A stretch of DNA of 64,000 nucleotides from Flavobacteriales bacterium (GTDB taxonomy: Bacteria; Bacteroidota; Bacteroidia; Flavobacteriales_F; PHOS-HE28), in the NCBI GenBank assembly GCA_016718655.1, contig JADKCV010000005.1, positions 170,658-234,657 on the forward strand, read 5' to 3'. The notes under the pieces were generated by a model. That model was not told the DNA's origin, made no database searches, and saw only the letters and a list, made by a program, of their open reading frames with translations. A program made the translations under genes and the position numbers. Shown here one piece after another: positions 1-10,690 of this stretch. The first letter of the stretch is position 1, and the number at the start of each line of letters is the position of its first letter.

Positions 1-3000
1 AACGATGGCGGATGCACTGCTCAGGCAACCATTCTCATCGGTTCCGACCACGTACAGCGTGTCGGAGACGATGATGCTGATGCTCGTGCCGACCTGGCCA
101 TTGGACCACTGAGCTTGTTGGAATCCGCTCGGCAACGCGAGCACGACCTCCGCCCCGTCGCAGATCACGGATAGCTCGGGAAGCGTGATCGGCCGGGGTT
201 CGTTCACGATGACCGACAGGCTGCTTGTAGCCCCTACACAACCATTCAAGGTGGGCGCACAACCATAGACACCAGCGTTCTCACCCGATGCGACCTCCAC
301 AACGACCGAGCTTCCAGAGAAAGGCCCCATCGGGGTGGTCCACTGGAGCGAGGTGCCTTCGGGTGCCACCACATCGACACTGAACGGATCTCCTACGCAG
401 ACCGCATCAGGCCCTGTGATGGTGATAGGCAAAGGTGCGGGCCTCACATTCACCTGGACCGCTACCGTATCACCCAGACAACCCGAACGCTGCTGCAGCA
501 CATGGAGCGTGGTGGACGCGACGGGGATGAACACGTAAGTACCACCCGTGAAAAGTACTTGCTCCAACCCGGCATCCGCGTACCACACCGGGTCCCCGGA
601 ACCGGATGCGGTCAGCGCCAGAGAAACACCAGCGCAGGCCGTGGTATCCTCAACCACCAGGTCATCGGGGAAGGTGATCACCTCCACGACCACCACCGCG
701 CTCGTATCCCGACAACCCTCTTCGTTCGCCACCACATACGCGTAAGTCCCCGACGCGGTGACGGTGATCGATGTACCCGGAATCCCATCCGGCAGCCAGA
801 ACTGTTCATCGCCATCTGCAACGCCTTGGAGCACTGTGGTCTCCTCCTCACACAAAGTGAACGGTCCGTTGGTTATGACAGCAGCGTTCACCGGCGCGGC
901 CACCACTTCCACTGACAAGGGCGTTGTGATGCCGCATGAGGTGACGCTACAGGTGTACGTGCCCGGTGTGCTCACCGCTTGCTGCAAGGTGGTCCCGCTC
1001 AAGGGAGCACCCCATAGCACCGTGGCACCGGGTGCCGCAAGCACTTGGATGACGACCTCCTCGCCCGCTCGGCAGAGGGCACCTTGCGGCTGTACGTCCA
1101 TGAACGGCGTACCGTAGCTGAACAGTTCCACGTTGTTGCTCGTGACAGCGCACCCGTTCACCACCATGGTCAGGTAATACTCGCCCGGCACGGTGGTCGT
1201 CAAGTCCCCCCCCTCACCGGTTATCGGTCCCTCCGGACCATACCAGACGTGGTCGGTGCCCGTGGTGGTGGTGGATAGTGTGGCGGACCCACCCGGACAG
1301 ATGATGCCATCCGCAGGATCCACCTGGAGTACAGGGCCTGCCGGTGTGTTCAAGGTAAGGGAAGCCTGTGCCGAGAACACACATCCATTGGCATCCGTGG
1401 TGGAAGCGATGACCTGATAGATGCCTTGGGTGGTCACGAGGATACTATCCGGAGCGATCAGCTGCACATTGCCCGGTGACCACACCAGCGTATCGCACCC
1501 GGTGCACGTGGCGGAGAGCACCACGGGTTGCCCATCGCAGAGCCCTTGCGGACCGACCAGGGTGACCGTTACTTCGCGGGGGGGATACAGCGTGACATGG
1601 ATACTATCCTGTGCATTGAACGCAAGGGTATCCGTGCCGCACGGTGCATTGGTCACCATCACCCAGAGGTCGGTCACGTACCAGCCGGTACCCGATATGG
1701 CCAACGTACCCGAAGCGCCATCCTCGCCCCCGACCGCAACAGGTGGATAGTCCAGCCCCCATGTCACCGTCAGACCGGGAGGTAGTTCATCCACCGGCAC
1801 CCCGTCCAACGTCCACTGTGGCACCCAATCATAGGACACTGGTGTTCCGGGGCAGATCAACAGTGAATCGTTCAGGTCGGTATCCTCAGGGAAGGTGATG
1901 GTGAGTTCCACATCCAGGTCTGGGATCTGTGGGCTCGCATTGTCCTCCACGGGTACCACGGTCTGGCGTTGGCACCCTTGGGCATTCACCACCACGAACG
2001 TGTAGCTTCCTGTGGTATCCACACGCACGGAGTCGTCCTGTACCTCGGTACCGTCCGGAAGCACCCAATAGAAGTCGACACCTGAAGGGACATTGGTACT
2101 CCATACCCAATGGGTCTCGGGGTCGCATAAGGGGATCAGCTGCGGGTTGGACGTGGCGGTATTGATGATCACGTCGTCCGATACCAAGGGCAGCGGCGGA
2201 GCTGGCAGTACGATCACATGGATGGTGTCCTGCCATTGGTAGCAGCCATTGGCACTGGTCACGGTGACGCTGTAGTTGCCTGTTGCATTGGCACTGATGG
2301 ATGCTGCCGTACTACCGGTGGACCACGCATAGGTCAGCGGCGGTCCGAGGTAATTGGTGGCGTTTCCGGTCGTGTAGGAGAATGGTGTGTACACGTTCAA
2401 GCCTGTCGAACCACAGACCCGGACCGTATCCGTACACAGCCCTCCGGAATTCCGTCGGATGCAGATATCCGCCGTATCGCGTTCACACCCTGTACCCGTG
2501 CGGTCCCACCAATCATAGGGCGCTCGCTCCACCACATACCCCCGTGCCACGAAGCCGTCCATCAACGCCGTAGCGGTGAGTCCGACATAGGTACCATACG
2601 CATCATCATCGCAATAGGTGGTCGCACCATTACCCAAAAGACCCGCACCGGTGCTCACGTCCGCGGTGAAGCCCGCCACCGCCGGGAAGATCAGGTTCAA
2701 CTGGAAGGAACCGGTGAAGACCACATCCTCGTCCGTGACGTATGCGATACCCCCGGCCGACTTGGCGGACCTTCCACCGAATTGTTGTGCTTCCAGGAGG
2801 GACAACGTGGTCCGTGCATGCCGGGCCACGAACAAGTCCTGCGTGCCGGTGGCCATGAAGAGCGCATTGCCTCCATAGAGGTCCCGCAGGTCGGTGAACT
2901 GGCACGTGAACTCGCCCAGCACGGCGATACCCTGACCCCGCAACGCCAACCCACGCGTGGTGAGGCCGTTGGTGCTCCCCACGGTGCGTTGTGTCATCAG

Positions 3001-4062
3001 CTGGCCCGTTGGAGACACCTCCAGGATATAGTACGCGAAGGGATCACCACCCGGCACGTTCACTTGCGGCGGACCGAAGTAGACCATCGTCCCTTGGAGA
3101 TCCCCCACCAACAAGAGGTCACCTTCGGGTGTCATCACCAGGTCGCGGACGTGGTTGAATCCAGCCCCACCGGCACGCCGGAACCATTGTTCCTGTCCGT
3201 TCGGATCGAAGCGAACGATGAACGTGGCATTCAGCAACACGTTGGGGTGCTCCTGTTGGAAGGTGATGGTGTCGCTGAATTGACCGGTGACGTAGATGCC
3301 TCCCGTTGCGTCGTGTACCACATCCACCCCGCGGTCGGCGAAGGGTGCCGAACCCGTGCGGACCCACAGTTCATTACCGGTGGCGCTGTAGCGTGCGATG
3401 AAGACATCGGTGCTGGGTGTGCCGGTGGTGGGGTCGGTGATGCTGGTGTGCGAGATGGCACCCCATGTGGCAGTGCCCCGGAACTCGCCCGTCACACATA
3501 CACTTCCATCATTGGCGATGCTGACCCCACTGGGACGGTCGGTTCCGTCGTCGCCACCGCCTTGACGGATCCATTGGAGCGCTCCGTTGGACTTGTCGAG
3601 CACGGCCACGTACATATCGGAGGTTCCGCCAGCACTCACGAGCGTGGAACCCTCGAACGTTGCCGTTCCCAGGAACTCACCCGTGATGGCCACTGTACTG
3701 GTGCCCACCGCCACCTTCACACCCCGGTCGATACCCGAACCTCCGCCGCGCTTCAACCAGACCAAGGTGCCATCGGCGTTCATGCGCGCCACGAACAGGT
3801 CGATGCTCCCGCTGCTGGTCAGGTTCTGGCCAGCCAATTGCGCCGTGCCCCCGTATTCACCGGTCACATAGATGGAGCCGTCCGCATCCACTTGAACATC
3901 GGCGATATGGTTGTTGCCCAAGCCGCTCAGGTCCTTGGCCCAGTACGGTTGTGCACCAGTGCGTGCCGCCATGATAAGCACCAGCACCACCAGCAGATAC
4001 CGGCATACAGCCCACCGATCCACCTTGTTTGTCACCCTGCCGTTCTCAACGCGATCACCCAT
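1..4062 (-). CDS. Giant secreted SBBP/PKD-repeat surface protein, C-terminus outside window
   Basis: The frame is open from an ATG at 4062-4060 to base 1, giving at least 1,354 residues, so the C-terminus lies beyond the window. A basic N-terminus and a hydrophobic stretch (RYLLVVLVLIMAARTGAQ) form a signal peptide ending in AQ. Residues about 27-500 hold repeats of the type VDADGSIYVTGEYGG and WAKDLSG, typical of SBBP beta-propeller blades. From about residue 550 onward there are many Ig/PKD-like or SprB-like modules with paired cysteines and endings such as GTYAYVVANEEGC and GSYTFVVVNAQGC. In Bacteroidota such proteins usually end in a T9SS type B or gliding-associated tail and act as surface adhesins; the tail is not visible here. 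It is divergent from clpB, about 260 bases away. Confidence 0.85.
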   Translation of the reverse strand, partial: MGDRVENGRVTNKVDRWAVCRYLLVVLVLIMAARTGAQPYWAKDLSGLGNNHIADVQVDADGSIYVTGEYGGTAQLAGQNLTSSGSIDLFVARMNADGTLVWLKRGGGSGIDRGVKVAVGTSTVAITGEFLGTATFEGSTLVSAGGTSDMYVAVLDKSNGALQWIRQGGGDDGTDRPSGVSIANDGSVCVTGEFRGTATWGAISHTSITDPTTGTPSTDVFIARYSATGNELWVRTGSAPFADRGVDVVHDATGGIYVTGQFSDTITFQQEHPNVLLNATFIVRFDPNGQEQWFRRAGGAGFNHVRDLVMTPEGDLLLVGDLQGTMVYFGPPQVNVPGGDPFAYYILEVSPTGQLMTQRTVGSTNGLTTRGLALRGQGIAVLGEFTCQFTDLRDLYGGNALFMATGTQDLFVARHARTTLSLLEAQQFGGRSAKSAGGIAYVTDEDVVFTGSFQLNLIFPAVAGFTADVSTGAGLLGNGATTYCDDDAYGTYVGLTATALMDGFVARGYVVERAPYDWWDRTGTGCERDTADICIRRNSGGLCTDTVRVCGSTGLNVYTPFSYTTGNATNYLGPPLTYAWSTGSTAASISANATGNYSVTVTSANGCYQWQDTIHVIVLPAPPLPLVSDDVIINTATSNPQLIPLCDPETHWVWSTNVPSGVDFYWVLPDGTEVQDDSVRVDTTGSYTFVVVNAQGCQRQTVVPVEDNASPQIPDLDVELTITFPEDTDLNDSLLICPGTPVSYDWVPQWTLDGVPVDELPPGLTVTWGLDYPPVAVGGEDGASGTLAISGTGWYVTDLWVMVTNAPCGTDTLAFNAQDSIHVTLYPPREVTVTLVGPQGLCDGQPVVLSATCTGCDTLVWSPGNVQLIAPDSILVTTQGIYQVIASTTDANGCVFSAQASLTLNTPAGPVLQVDPADGIICPGGSATLSTTTTGTDHVWYGPEGPITGEGGDLTTTVPGEYYLTMVVNGCAVTSNNVELFSYGTPFMDVQPQGALCRAGEEVVIQVLAAPGATVLWGAPLSGTTLQQAVSTPGTYTCSVTSCGITTPLSVEVVAAPVNAAVITNGPFTLCEEETTVLQGVADGDEQFWLPDGIPGTSITVTASGTYAYVVANEEGCRDTSAVVVVEVITFPDDLVVEDTTACAGVSLALTASGSGDPVWYADAGLEQVLFTGGTYVFIPVASTTLHVLQQRSGCLGDTVAVQVNVRPAPLPITITGPDAVCVGDPFSVDVVAPEGTSLQWTTPMGPFSGSSVVVEVASGENAGVYGCAPTLNGCVGATSSLSVIVNEPRPITLPELSVICDGAEVVLALPSGFQQAQWSNGQVGTSISIIVSDTLYVVGTDENGCLSSASAIV

Positions 4063-4321
4063 GCTTGAAAGATACCGCTCGAACCATTTTCGTTGCCTCG
4101 GCATGCATTCTCCGGCCATTTCGGCACCTTTCCTCCGATGCTACCGCCCTTTCGACGCAAGCACCAAGCGTACTCGCGCCATTCTGCCCGTATCCGGCTT
4201 ACGGCCCTTGCTTTGCGCCCACCCGAGCACCTACCTGGTCCTGAACGTGTGACTACTTCGTGAGCGCACCATCATTCATCAGGGAAGTTCGGATCGACCA
4301 AATCACCAGCCTATCGAAACC

Positions 4322-6970
4322 ATGGACCTGAACAAATTCACCGTCCGCTCCCAACAGGCCATCCAGCAGGCCCAGACCATTGCTTCGGGCCACGGCCAAC
4401 AGGTGCTGGAGAACGGCCACCTGCTCAAGGGCATCCTGGAAGTGGACGCCGACGTTTCGCCCTTCCTGCTGAAGAAGCTGAACGTGAACGTGCCCGCCAT
4501 GACGCAGGCGCTGGACCGCATCGTGCAGGGCTATCCGAAGGTGAGCGGCGGGCAGATCAGCCTTTCGCGCTACAGCAGCGATGCGCTCACCAAAGCCCTC
4601 GCCGCGCTGAAGGAGTTCGGCGATGAGTTCGCCAGCGTGGAGCACATGCTGATCGGCATCCTCGACAGCGGCGACACCGTGAGCCAGTTGCTGAAGGACA
4701 ACGGCGTCACCAAGAAGGACCTGATCGCGGCCATCAAGGACCTGCGCAAGGGCAGCAGGGTCACCAGCCAAAGCCAGGAGGAGACCTACAACGCGCTGAA
4801 CAAGTACGCCAAGAACCTCAACCAGCTGGCCAAGGACAACAAGCTCGATCCGGTCATCGGCCGCGATGAGGAGATCCGCCGCGTGCTGCAGATCCTCAGC
4901 CGCCGCACCAAGAACAACCCGATCCTGATCGGTGAGCCCGGCGTGGGCAAGACCGCCATCGCCGAGGGCATCGCGCAACGCATCGTCAGCGGCGACATCC
5001 CCGAGGACCTCAAGGGCAAGCAGGTCTTCAGCCTGGACATCTCCGCGCTGATCGCCGGGGCCAAGTACAAGGGCGAATTCGAGGAACGCTTGAAGGCCGT
5101 GGTGAAGGAAGTGATCAGCGCCGAAGGCAGCATCATCCTCTTCATCGACGAGATCCACACCCTGGTGGGCGCGGGCGGTGGCGAAGGCGCCATGGATGCG
5201 GCCAATATCCTGAAGCCCGCACTGGCCCGCGGCGAACTGCGCAGCATCGGCGCCACCACGCTCAACGAGTACCAGAAGTACTTCGAGAAGGACAAGGCCC
5301 TGGAGCGCCGCTTCCAGAAGGTGATGGTGGATGAGCCTTCCCGTGAGGACGCCATCAGCATCCTACGCGGACTGAAGGACAAATACGAAAGCCACCACAA
5401 GGTACTGATCAAGGACGCCGCGATCATCGCCGCCGTGGAACTGAGCACACGTTACATCGCCGACCGGTTCCTGCCGGACAAGGCCATCGACCTCATCGAC
5501 GAGGCCGCCAGCAAGCTGCGCATGGAGATCAACTCCAAGCCGGAAGAGCTCGACGAGATCGACCGCCGCATCATGCAGCTGGAGATCGAGCGCGAGGCCA
5601 TCAAACGCGAGAACGATCCGGTGAAGCTGGCCGACCTGAACAAGGAGATCGCCGAGCTCAGCGGCCAGCGCGACGGCTTCAAGGCCCGCTGGGAAAGCGA
5701 GCGTGCGCTGGTGGAGCGCATCAACAGCGCCAAGGACCAGATCGAGGACCTGAAGCACCAGGCCGCGCAATACGAGCGCGAAGGCGACTTCGGCAAGGTG
5801 GCCGAGATCCGCTACGGCCGCATCCAGGAGACCGAGAAGGAACTGCTCAGCGCCAAGGACGAACTGTTGCTCTTGCAGGCCAGCAGCAAGATGATCAAGG
5901 AGGAGGTGGACGTGGAGGAGATCGCCGCCGTGGTGAGCCGCTGGACCGGTGTGCCCGTGACCCGCATGCTGGAGGCCGAGCGCACCAAGCTCTTGAAACT
6001 GGAGGACGAACTGCACAAACGTGTGATCGGTCAGGACGAGGCCGTGCGCGCTGTGGCGGATGCGGTTCGCCGCAACCGTGCGGGCATGGGCGATGAGAAG
6101 CGCCCGATCGGCAGCTTCATCTTCCTCGGCACCACCGGTGTCGGTAAGACCGAACTGGCGAAAGCGCTCAGCGAGATCCTCTTCAACGACGAGAACGCCA
6201 TGACGCGCATCGACATGAGCGAGTACCAGGAGCGCCACAGCGTGAGCCGACTCGTGGGTGCGCCTCCCGGCTACGTGGGCTACGATGAAGGCGGACAGCT
6301 CACCGAGGCTGTGCGCCGCAAACCCTACAGCGTGGTGCTGCTCGACGAGATCGAGAAGGCCCACCCGGACGTGTGGAACATCCTGCTGCAAGTGCTCGAT
6401 GATGGTCGCCTCACCGACAACAAGGGCCGGGTGGTCAACTTCAAGAACACCATCATCATCATGACGAGCAACATCGGCTCGCACATCATCCAGGAGAACT
6501 TCGAAGGCCTCAAGGACAAGGACGTGGACGCCGTGGTGGAGAAGACCCAGCGCGAAGTGATGGAGCTGCTTCGCAAGACCGTGCGCCCCGAGTTCCTCAA
6601 CCGCGTGGACGAGCTGATCATGTTCCGTCCCCTGAGCCAAGCGGATGTGCGCGAGATCGTGAAGCTGCAGCTGCACATGCTGCTGGCCAAGCTGGAGGAG
6701 AAGGACATCCACCTGCTACCCAGCGAGGAGTTGATCGCACACATCTCCACCACCGGCTTCGATCCTCAATTCGGCGCGCGCCCCATCAAGCGCATGATCC
6801 AGAAGGAACTGCTGAACGAGTTGAGCAAGCAGATCATCGCGGGAACGCTGGAGACCGGCAAGCCGCAGGTGATCGATGTGTTCGATGGGAAGATCGTGTT
6901 GCGGAAGCCGATCGATGAGAAGGAGCAGAACGGGAATGGGAATGGGAAGAAGGCGAAAGCGGAGGTGTGA
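4322..6970 (+). CDS. clpB: ATP-dependent disaggregase ClpB
   Basis: The product has 882 residues, close to the usual 850-880 of ClpB, the hexameric AAA+ disaggregase that resolves aggregates with DnaK in the cytoplasm. The N-terminal Clp repeat domain (MDLNKFTVRSQQAIQQAQ...) covers about residues 1-145. NBD1 has Walker A GEPGVGKT at 204-211 and Walker B IILFIDE at 271-277. A charged coiled-coil M-domain spans about 395-530, which separates ClpB from ClpA and ClpC. NBD2 has Walker A GTTGVGKT near 603-610 and the GYVGYDEGGQLTEAVRR pore-loop region. The C-terminal D2-small domain is followed by a short charged tail rich in Gly, Asn and Lys. The gene is intact and monocistronic, with a strong hairpin downstream. 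It is the best-supported gene in the window. Confidence 0.98.
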   Translation: MDLNKFTVRSQQAIQQAQTIASGHGQQVLENGHLLKGILEVDADVSPFLLKKLNVNVPAMTQALDRIVQGYPKVSGGQISLSRYSSDALTKALAALKEFGDEFASVEHMLIGILDSGDTVSQLLKDNGVTKKDLIAAIKDLRKGSRVTSQSQEETYNALNKYAKNLNQLAKDNKLDPVIGRDEEIRRVLQILSRRTKNNPILIGEPGVGKTAIAEGIAQRIVSGDIPEDLKGKQVFSLDISALIAGAKYKGEFEERLKAVVKEVISAEGSIILFIDEIHTLVGAGGGEGAMDAANILKPALARGELRSIGATTLNEYQKYFEKDKALERRFQKVMVDEPSREDAISILRGLKDKYESHHKVLIKDAAIIAAVELSTRYIADRFLPDKAIDLIDEAASKLRMEINSKPEELDEIDRRIMQLEIEREAIKRENDPVKLADLNKEIAELSGQRDGFKARWESERALVERINSAKDQIEDLKHQAAQYEREGDFGKVAEIRYGRIQETEKELLSAKDELLLLQASSKMIKEEVDVEEIAAVVSRWTGVPVTRMLEAERTKLLKLEDELHKRVIGQDEAVRAVADAVRRNRAGMGDEKRPIGSFIFLGTTGVGKTELAKALSEILFNDENAMTRIDMSEYQERHSVSRLVGAPPGYVGYDEGGQLTEAVRRKPYSVVLLDEIEKAHPDVWNILLQVLDDGRLTDNKGRVVNFKNTIIIMTSNIGSHIIQENFEGLKDKDVDAVVEKTQREVMELLRKTVRPEFLNRVDELIMFRPLSQADVREIVKLQLHMLLAKLEEKDIHLLPSEELIAHISTTGFDPQFGARPIKRMIQKELLNELSKQIIAGTLETGKPQVIDVFDGKIVLRKPIDEKEQNGNGNGKKAKAEV

Positions 6971-6988
6971 TCCTGTTCCGGATATGGC

Positions 6989-7017
6989 AACAAAGGCTCC
7001 CACTGGGAGCCTTTGTT
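6989..7017. terminator. Perfect hairpin terminator after clpB
   Basis: A perfect 13-bp stem (AACAAAGGCTCCC pairing with GGGAGCCTTTGTT) with a three-base ACT loop lies 18 bases after the clpB stop. The sequence is nearly symmetrical, so it may also work for the converging FISUMP gene. Confidence 0.85.
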
Positions 7018-7034
7018 ACGAAGTACAGCGCTCA

Positions 7035-7120
<86 letters not shown>

Positions 7121-7123
7121 GGT

Positions 7124-8432
7124 TCAATTCCTTACGCAACGCACGTAGCAACCCTGCCTCTTGTTCGAGATGTTCCTGATGATACCTGTGCTGCTGTCGT
7201 ACAGGATCCGTAAATAGGCGGTACCAGGAATGTTCGCCGTAGTGGTCCACCAGTGAGCGTAAGCACCTTCGAGCATGAAGTTCCCATTGTTCACGTATCG
7301 GTGCCCCCCAGGTGGACCTGCGAAACCGCTCGCATTGGTAGCGCCACTATTGGGAGGGTCCCACATGGTCGTGGTCTTCAATTGCCCCCCCACGTTCTGC
7401 GCTTCTCCCCGAAATCCTGCATCGATCAGTTCACTCTCCGTCATGCCCAGGGTGGACTCCATTTGTTGCCAATCGGAATCGCTGGCTGGATGCCAGCCCT
7501 GTGGGCAGACGCTGGGGTTGGCGGCGGCATACCAGTTGTAGAGCTTGCCATAGATCGTATCGTTCGCACTGTCATTGTCATAGTTGCACCAGGCACCAGT
7601 GTTCGTCTCGATCCAATCGGCATTCTCCGTCAGGTGGGTGATGGGCCATCCATCGCTGTACGTGGAAGTGCGCAGGTTCTCCGCCATCCAGCACTGAGCC
7701 CCGATCTGGACCGTGCGGTACACGTTCCCATCGATATCCGTCACCGTCGGCGACTCCGGACAGGTCAAGCCAGCGAAAAGCTCGAACGTGCGCGTGGCCG
7801 AAACCTCTGGCACCTCGTCGATGGCCCCACTATACAACACCGCCTCACTCGTGGCGTAACCGATGTAACGTAATTCATCCCCAGGCGCCCAGGTGAACAG
7901 GGATCGGTCGGACTTGGCACGCACCCGCTGCTCTTGGCTCAACCACGACGATCCATCCTTACCGGCCCTCTGTGGCCATCAAACGCATCGTATGCCGGAC
8001 GCCTCCTTGCACCACGCTGAGCAGGTGCACCCCCGGCCGCGCACAGCTCACCCGGAAGCGATGCACACCGACAGACAGGTTAGCCGCAAGCGACACCAAC
8101 TCCCGTCCGGCCACATCGTGTATAGCGATCCGCGCTGCACCTCCCAGGGACTCCACCGCGACTTCCGTACTGCTGGCGAAGGGATTCGGTAGGGCATTTA
8201 TCGTTCGATCCGTGTCCAAGGCCTCCGCGATGCCGGTCGAACCCAGCACCAGAATATTGTCCGGGAAGTAGATCATCGTATCCCCGCCGGCCGTCAGATT
8301 CATCACCAAGATGCTGTCCAAGGGGATCGGCGCACTATTCAGCGTGGCCTCGAAGGTGATGGTGATGACCTGGGACCGCAGGCCACTACCAAGGCTCAAG
8401 AGCCCGGCGAGAAGGGCGATGGTGCGTTTCAT
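7124..8432 (-). pseudogene. FISUMP-domain secreted protein, copy A (frameshifted)
   Basis: The first frame starts at 8432 with a signal peptide (MKRTIALLAGLLSLGSG) and a beta-rich domain containing a T9SS-tail-like stretch (NPFASSTEVAVES...IAIHDVAGRELVSL). It stops near 7959. The next frame (to 7124) carries the FISUMP (Fibrobacter succinogenes major paralogous) domain: VTDIDGNVYRTVQIGAQCWM, GKLYNWYAAANPSVCPQGWH, ending YVRCVRN. Aligned with copy B, the join lacks two bases within a GGGCGC-type run, so restoring two bases gives one protein of about 435 residues. The function of FISUMP proteins is unknown; they are usually exported. Read as a sequencing error or a recent mutation. The poly-G run begins just after the stop. 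Confidence 0.8.
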
Positions 8433-8591
8433 TGGAGCCTGGAGTGAATATATATCACCAAGAGACTCTACCAGCATGGTCAGGGGTTGAAAAATGGAAC
8501 TTGGAATAGCGTGTATCCCGCCTCACGTTCCGCAGGCCTGATGGCCAGCGCTTGCATGGCATGCGACCCATGCAACAGCAATACCACTACT

Positions 8592-9864
8592 TCAATCCCT
8601 GACGCAACGCACACCGAAACCACTCTTCGTGAGGTAACCGTACATCGAGATCGTTGCAACGCTGTGGTCCAGGATCAAACCATAGGTGCCGGTGGAACCA
8701 ACCCCCGTGGCACTCGACAAGAAGCCGAGGGTACCCAGGCCGATGAAATCGCCATTACTGCTGCGGGCGCCGCATGGAAGGCCTGAGAATCCGCTCTCGT
8801 CCGTGGCGCCGGTATTGGGGGAACTCCATAAAGGCGTGACCGCTTTCATCTTACCACCTGCAACCTCGTTCCCCCAAATTGTCGGTCAGCACGGTCCACT
8901 CGGAATTCGAGGGCAAGTGCCAGCCTTGTGGGCAGGTGTTGGGGTTGGCAGCCGCGCTCCAGTTGTAGAGCTTGCCATGGATGACATCGTTGGCCGGGCT
9001 GTTGTCATAGTTGCACCAGGCGGGGCCAAGGTCCGGTTGTATCCACGCGTTCTGGTCCAGCACATTCGGGATGGTGCTACCATCCCGGTAGCGTGTGGTC
9101 TTCAGGTTGGCGGCCATCCAGCACTGCCCGCCGATCTGCACCGCAGGGTAGACGTTGCCATCGATGTCCGTCACCGTGGGCGACTCCGGACAAATAGCTC
9201 CAGCGGCCATCACGAAGGTGTGTGTGGCTGTAGCATCCGGCACTTCATCGATCGCGGCGCTGTGCACACCGCCTCACTTCGTGGCATAGCCGATGTAGCG
9301 CAACGCATCACCCGGCGCCCAGATGAACAGTGAGCGCTCGGACTTGGCCCGCACACGCTGCTCTTGGTTCACCCACGACATTCCGTCCACACCAGCGCCC
9401 TCCGTGGCCATCAAGCGCATCGTATGCCGGACGCCTCCTTGCACCACGCTTAGCACGTGTACCCCCGGCCGCGCGCAGCTCACCCGGAAGCGATGCACAC
9501 CGACCGAGAGGTTCGCCGCAAGCGACACCAACTCCCGCCCGGCCATGTCGTGCAACGAGATCCGCGCTGCACCTCCCCGGGACTCCACTGCGACCTCGGT
9601 GCTGCTGGCGAAGGGATTGGGTAGGGCATGCATCGTTCGATCCGTGTACAGGGCCTCCCCGATGCCGGTCGAGCCCAGCACCAGAATATTGTCCGGGAAG
9701 TAGATCATCGTATCACCGCCAGCCGTCAGGTTCATCACCCGGATGCTGTCCAAGGCGATCGGCGCGGTATTCAATGTGGCTTCGAAGGTGATGGTGATGA
9801 CCTGGGACCGAAGACCATTGACCAGGCTGAAGAGCACGGCGAGAAGGGCGATGATGCGTTTCAT
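8592..9864 (-). pseudogene. FISUMP-domain secreted protein, copy B (disrupted)
   Basis: This is a tandem paralogue of copy A, sharing the same signal peptide type (MKRIIALLAVLFSLVNG) and nearly identical N-terminal domain. There is an in-frame TGA at 9276-9274. Alignment with copy A shows one extra A and, shortly after, one missing base, which explains the local stop and restores the frame. A second break near 8868 replaces the usual LGGNEVAGGK-like motif. Adding one G to a G5 run and one A to an AA restores it and joins the tail ending FGVRCVRD. Restored length is about 425 residues. Copies A and B probably arose by duplication and are about 160 bases apart on the same strand. Confidence 0.78.
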
Positions 9865-10249
9865 CCAAAGCTAACTTGAAGAGTAAATGTAGTGATCGAG
9901 ATAGCCACTCTTCTCCTAGCCCAAAAGATGCTCAAGGTGTCCGGCCTTCATTGAAGTGGCCACCTTCATGAACCACTATGAAGAACGAGCCCCCACCCCC
10001 CCCCCGCCAGGCCGTCGCGCAGGAACACACCCCATCGCCCCCGCCGGGTGCAGAGAGACCTGGCGGCCGCCACTAGGCGGCACCGGTGCGAGCAGGCGTC
10101 CACTAACGCTGCACGGTTCACCTGACTGCTATCGCATGGTGGATGGCATTGAACCGGGCTCGTTTTCCTCGACCGTGATGAACGGTCCGTTCATCGGAAC
10201 ACACGTGATGTTCGGTGGCTACCGGCGGTGACCGGCCAACGCGTGGAAC
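9865..10249. other. Intergenic region, no gene seen
   Basis: This stretch of 385 bases upstream of FISUMP copy B contains a C-rich low-complexity patch near 9994-10008. It has no reading frame with convincing protein character and no clear RNA. A promoter for the minus-strand FISUMP genes is expected at its left edge but I cannot place it. Confidence 0.5.
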
Positions 10250-10594
10250 TCAATTCGTCCACACCGCATACCCCTTCCTTCTCAGCTCCAGCGCCAAGCC
10301 CTTCTCCACTTCCAAGGCCTCCGCGCGGCTCAGTGGGCCGATGTTCTGATAGAGGCTCGGGCGCAGGTACTTGCCGTACTTCTGCACGATGGTGCTGCTC
10401 AACTTCTGGCCCTTCGCATTGCGGTGGCCGGTCTTGTGCTGGGCCAAGCGTTCTTGCGGGGTCTTGGCGGTCTGCCCCACGTACAGGCATTCCAGCACAC
10501 CGTTGTACTGCGGGTTCGCCTCGCGGAACTTGCGGTCCTCCGTGTACACCTTGCGGTGCAGCTCGATCACATACACGGTGTGGATGGTGGGCAT
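10250..10594 (-). CDS. GIY-YIG-like small protein
   Basis: About 114 residues from the Met of MPTIHTVYVIELH. An earlier ATG at 10675 is in frame, but it would leave only 15 bases to the divergent neighbour and adds residues with no clear homology. The core HTVYVIEL...CLYVGQTAKTPQERLAQH resembles the GIY-YIG nuclease fold (YVGQT, then Arg and His). The usual GIY and YIG are degenerate (VYVIE and YVG), and the downstream GKYLRPSLY and ALEVEKGLALEL segments fit a small stand-alone family known from many bacteria. Nuclease activity is inferred only from this resemblance. The gene is divergent from a small membrane-protein gene. Confidence 0.6.
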   Translation of the reverse strand: MPTIHTVYVIELHRKVYTEDRKFREANPQYNGVLECLYVGQTAKTPQERLAQHKTGHRNAKGQKLSSTIVQKYGKYLRPSLYQNIGPLSRAEALEVEKGLALELRRKGYAVWTN

Positions 10595-10690
10595 ATGGCT
10601 GGAACGCGGTACAAGGTCGGAGGCGATCCGCACCGAAGCTAAGTTCAGTATCCGAAGCGCCCCGTAATTTCCCAAGCTCGATCACACCCC

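Noticed and set aside
2218..4068. Long plus-strand frame (616 codons) over the giant adhesin gene
   Set aside because: It is antisense to a frame with clear SBBP and PKD-like repeats and a signal peptide; its own sequence is His-, Arg- and Gly-rich with no domain.
5363..6712. Minus-strand frame (449 codons) over clpB
   Set aside because: Antisense shadow of ClpB; His-, Leu- and Val-rich with no domain.
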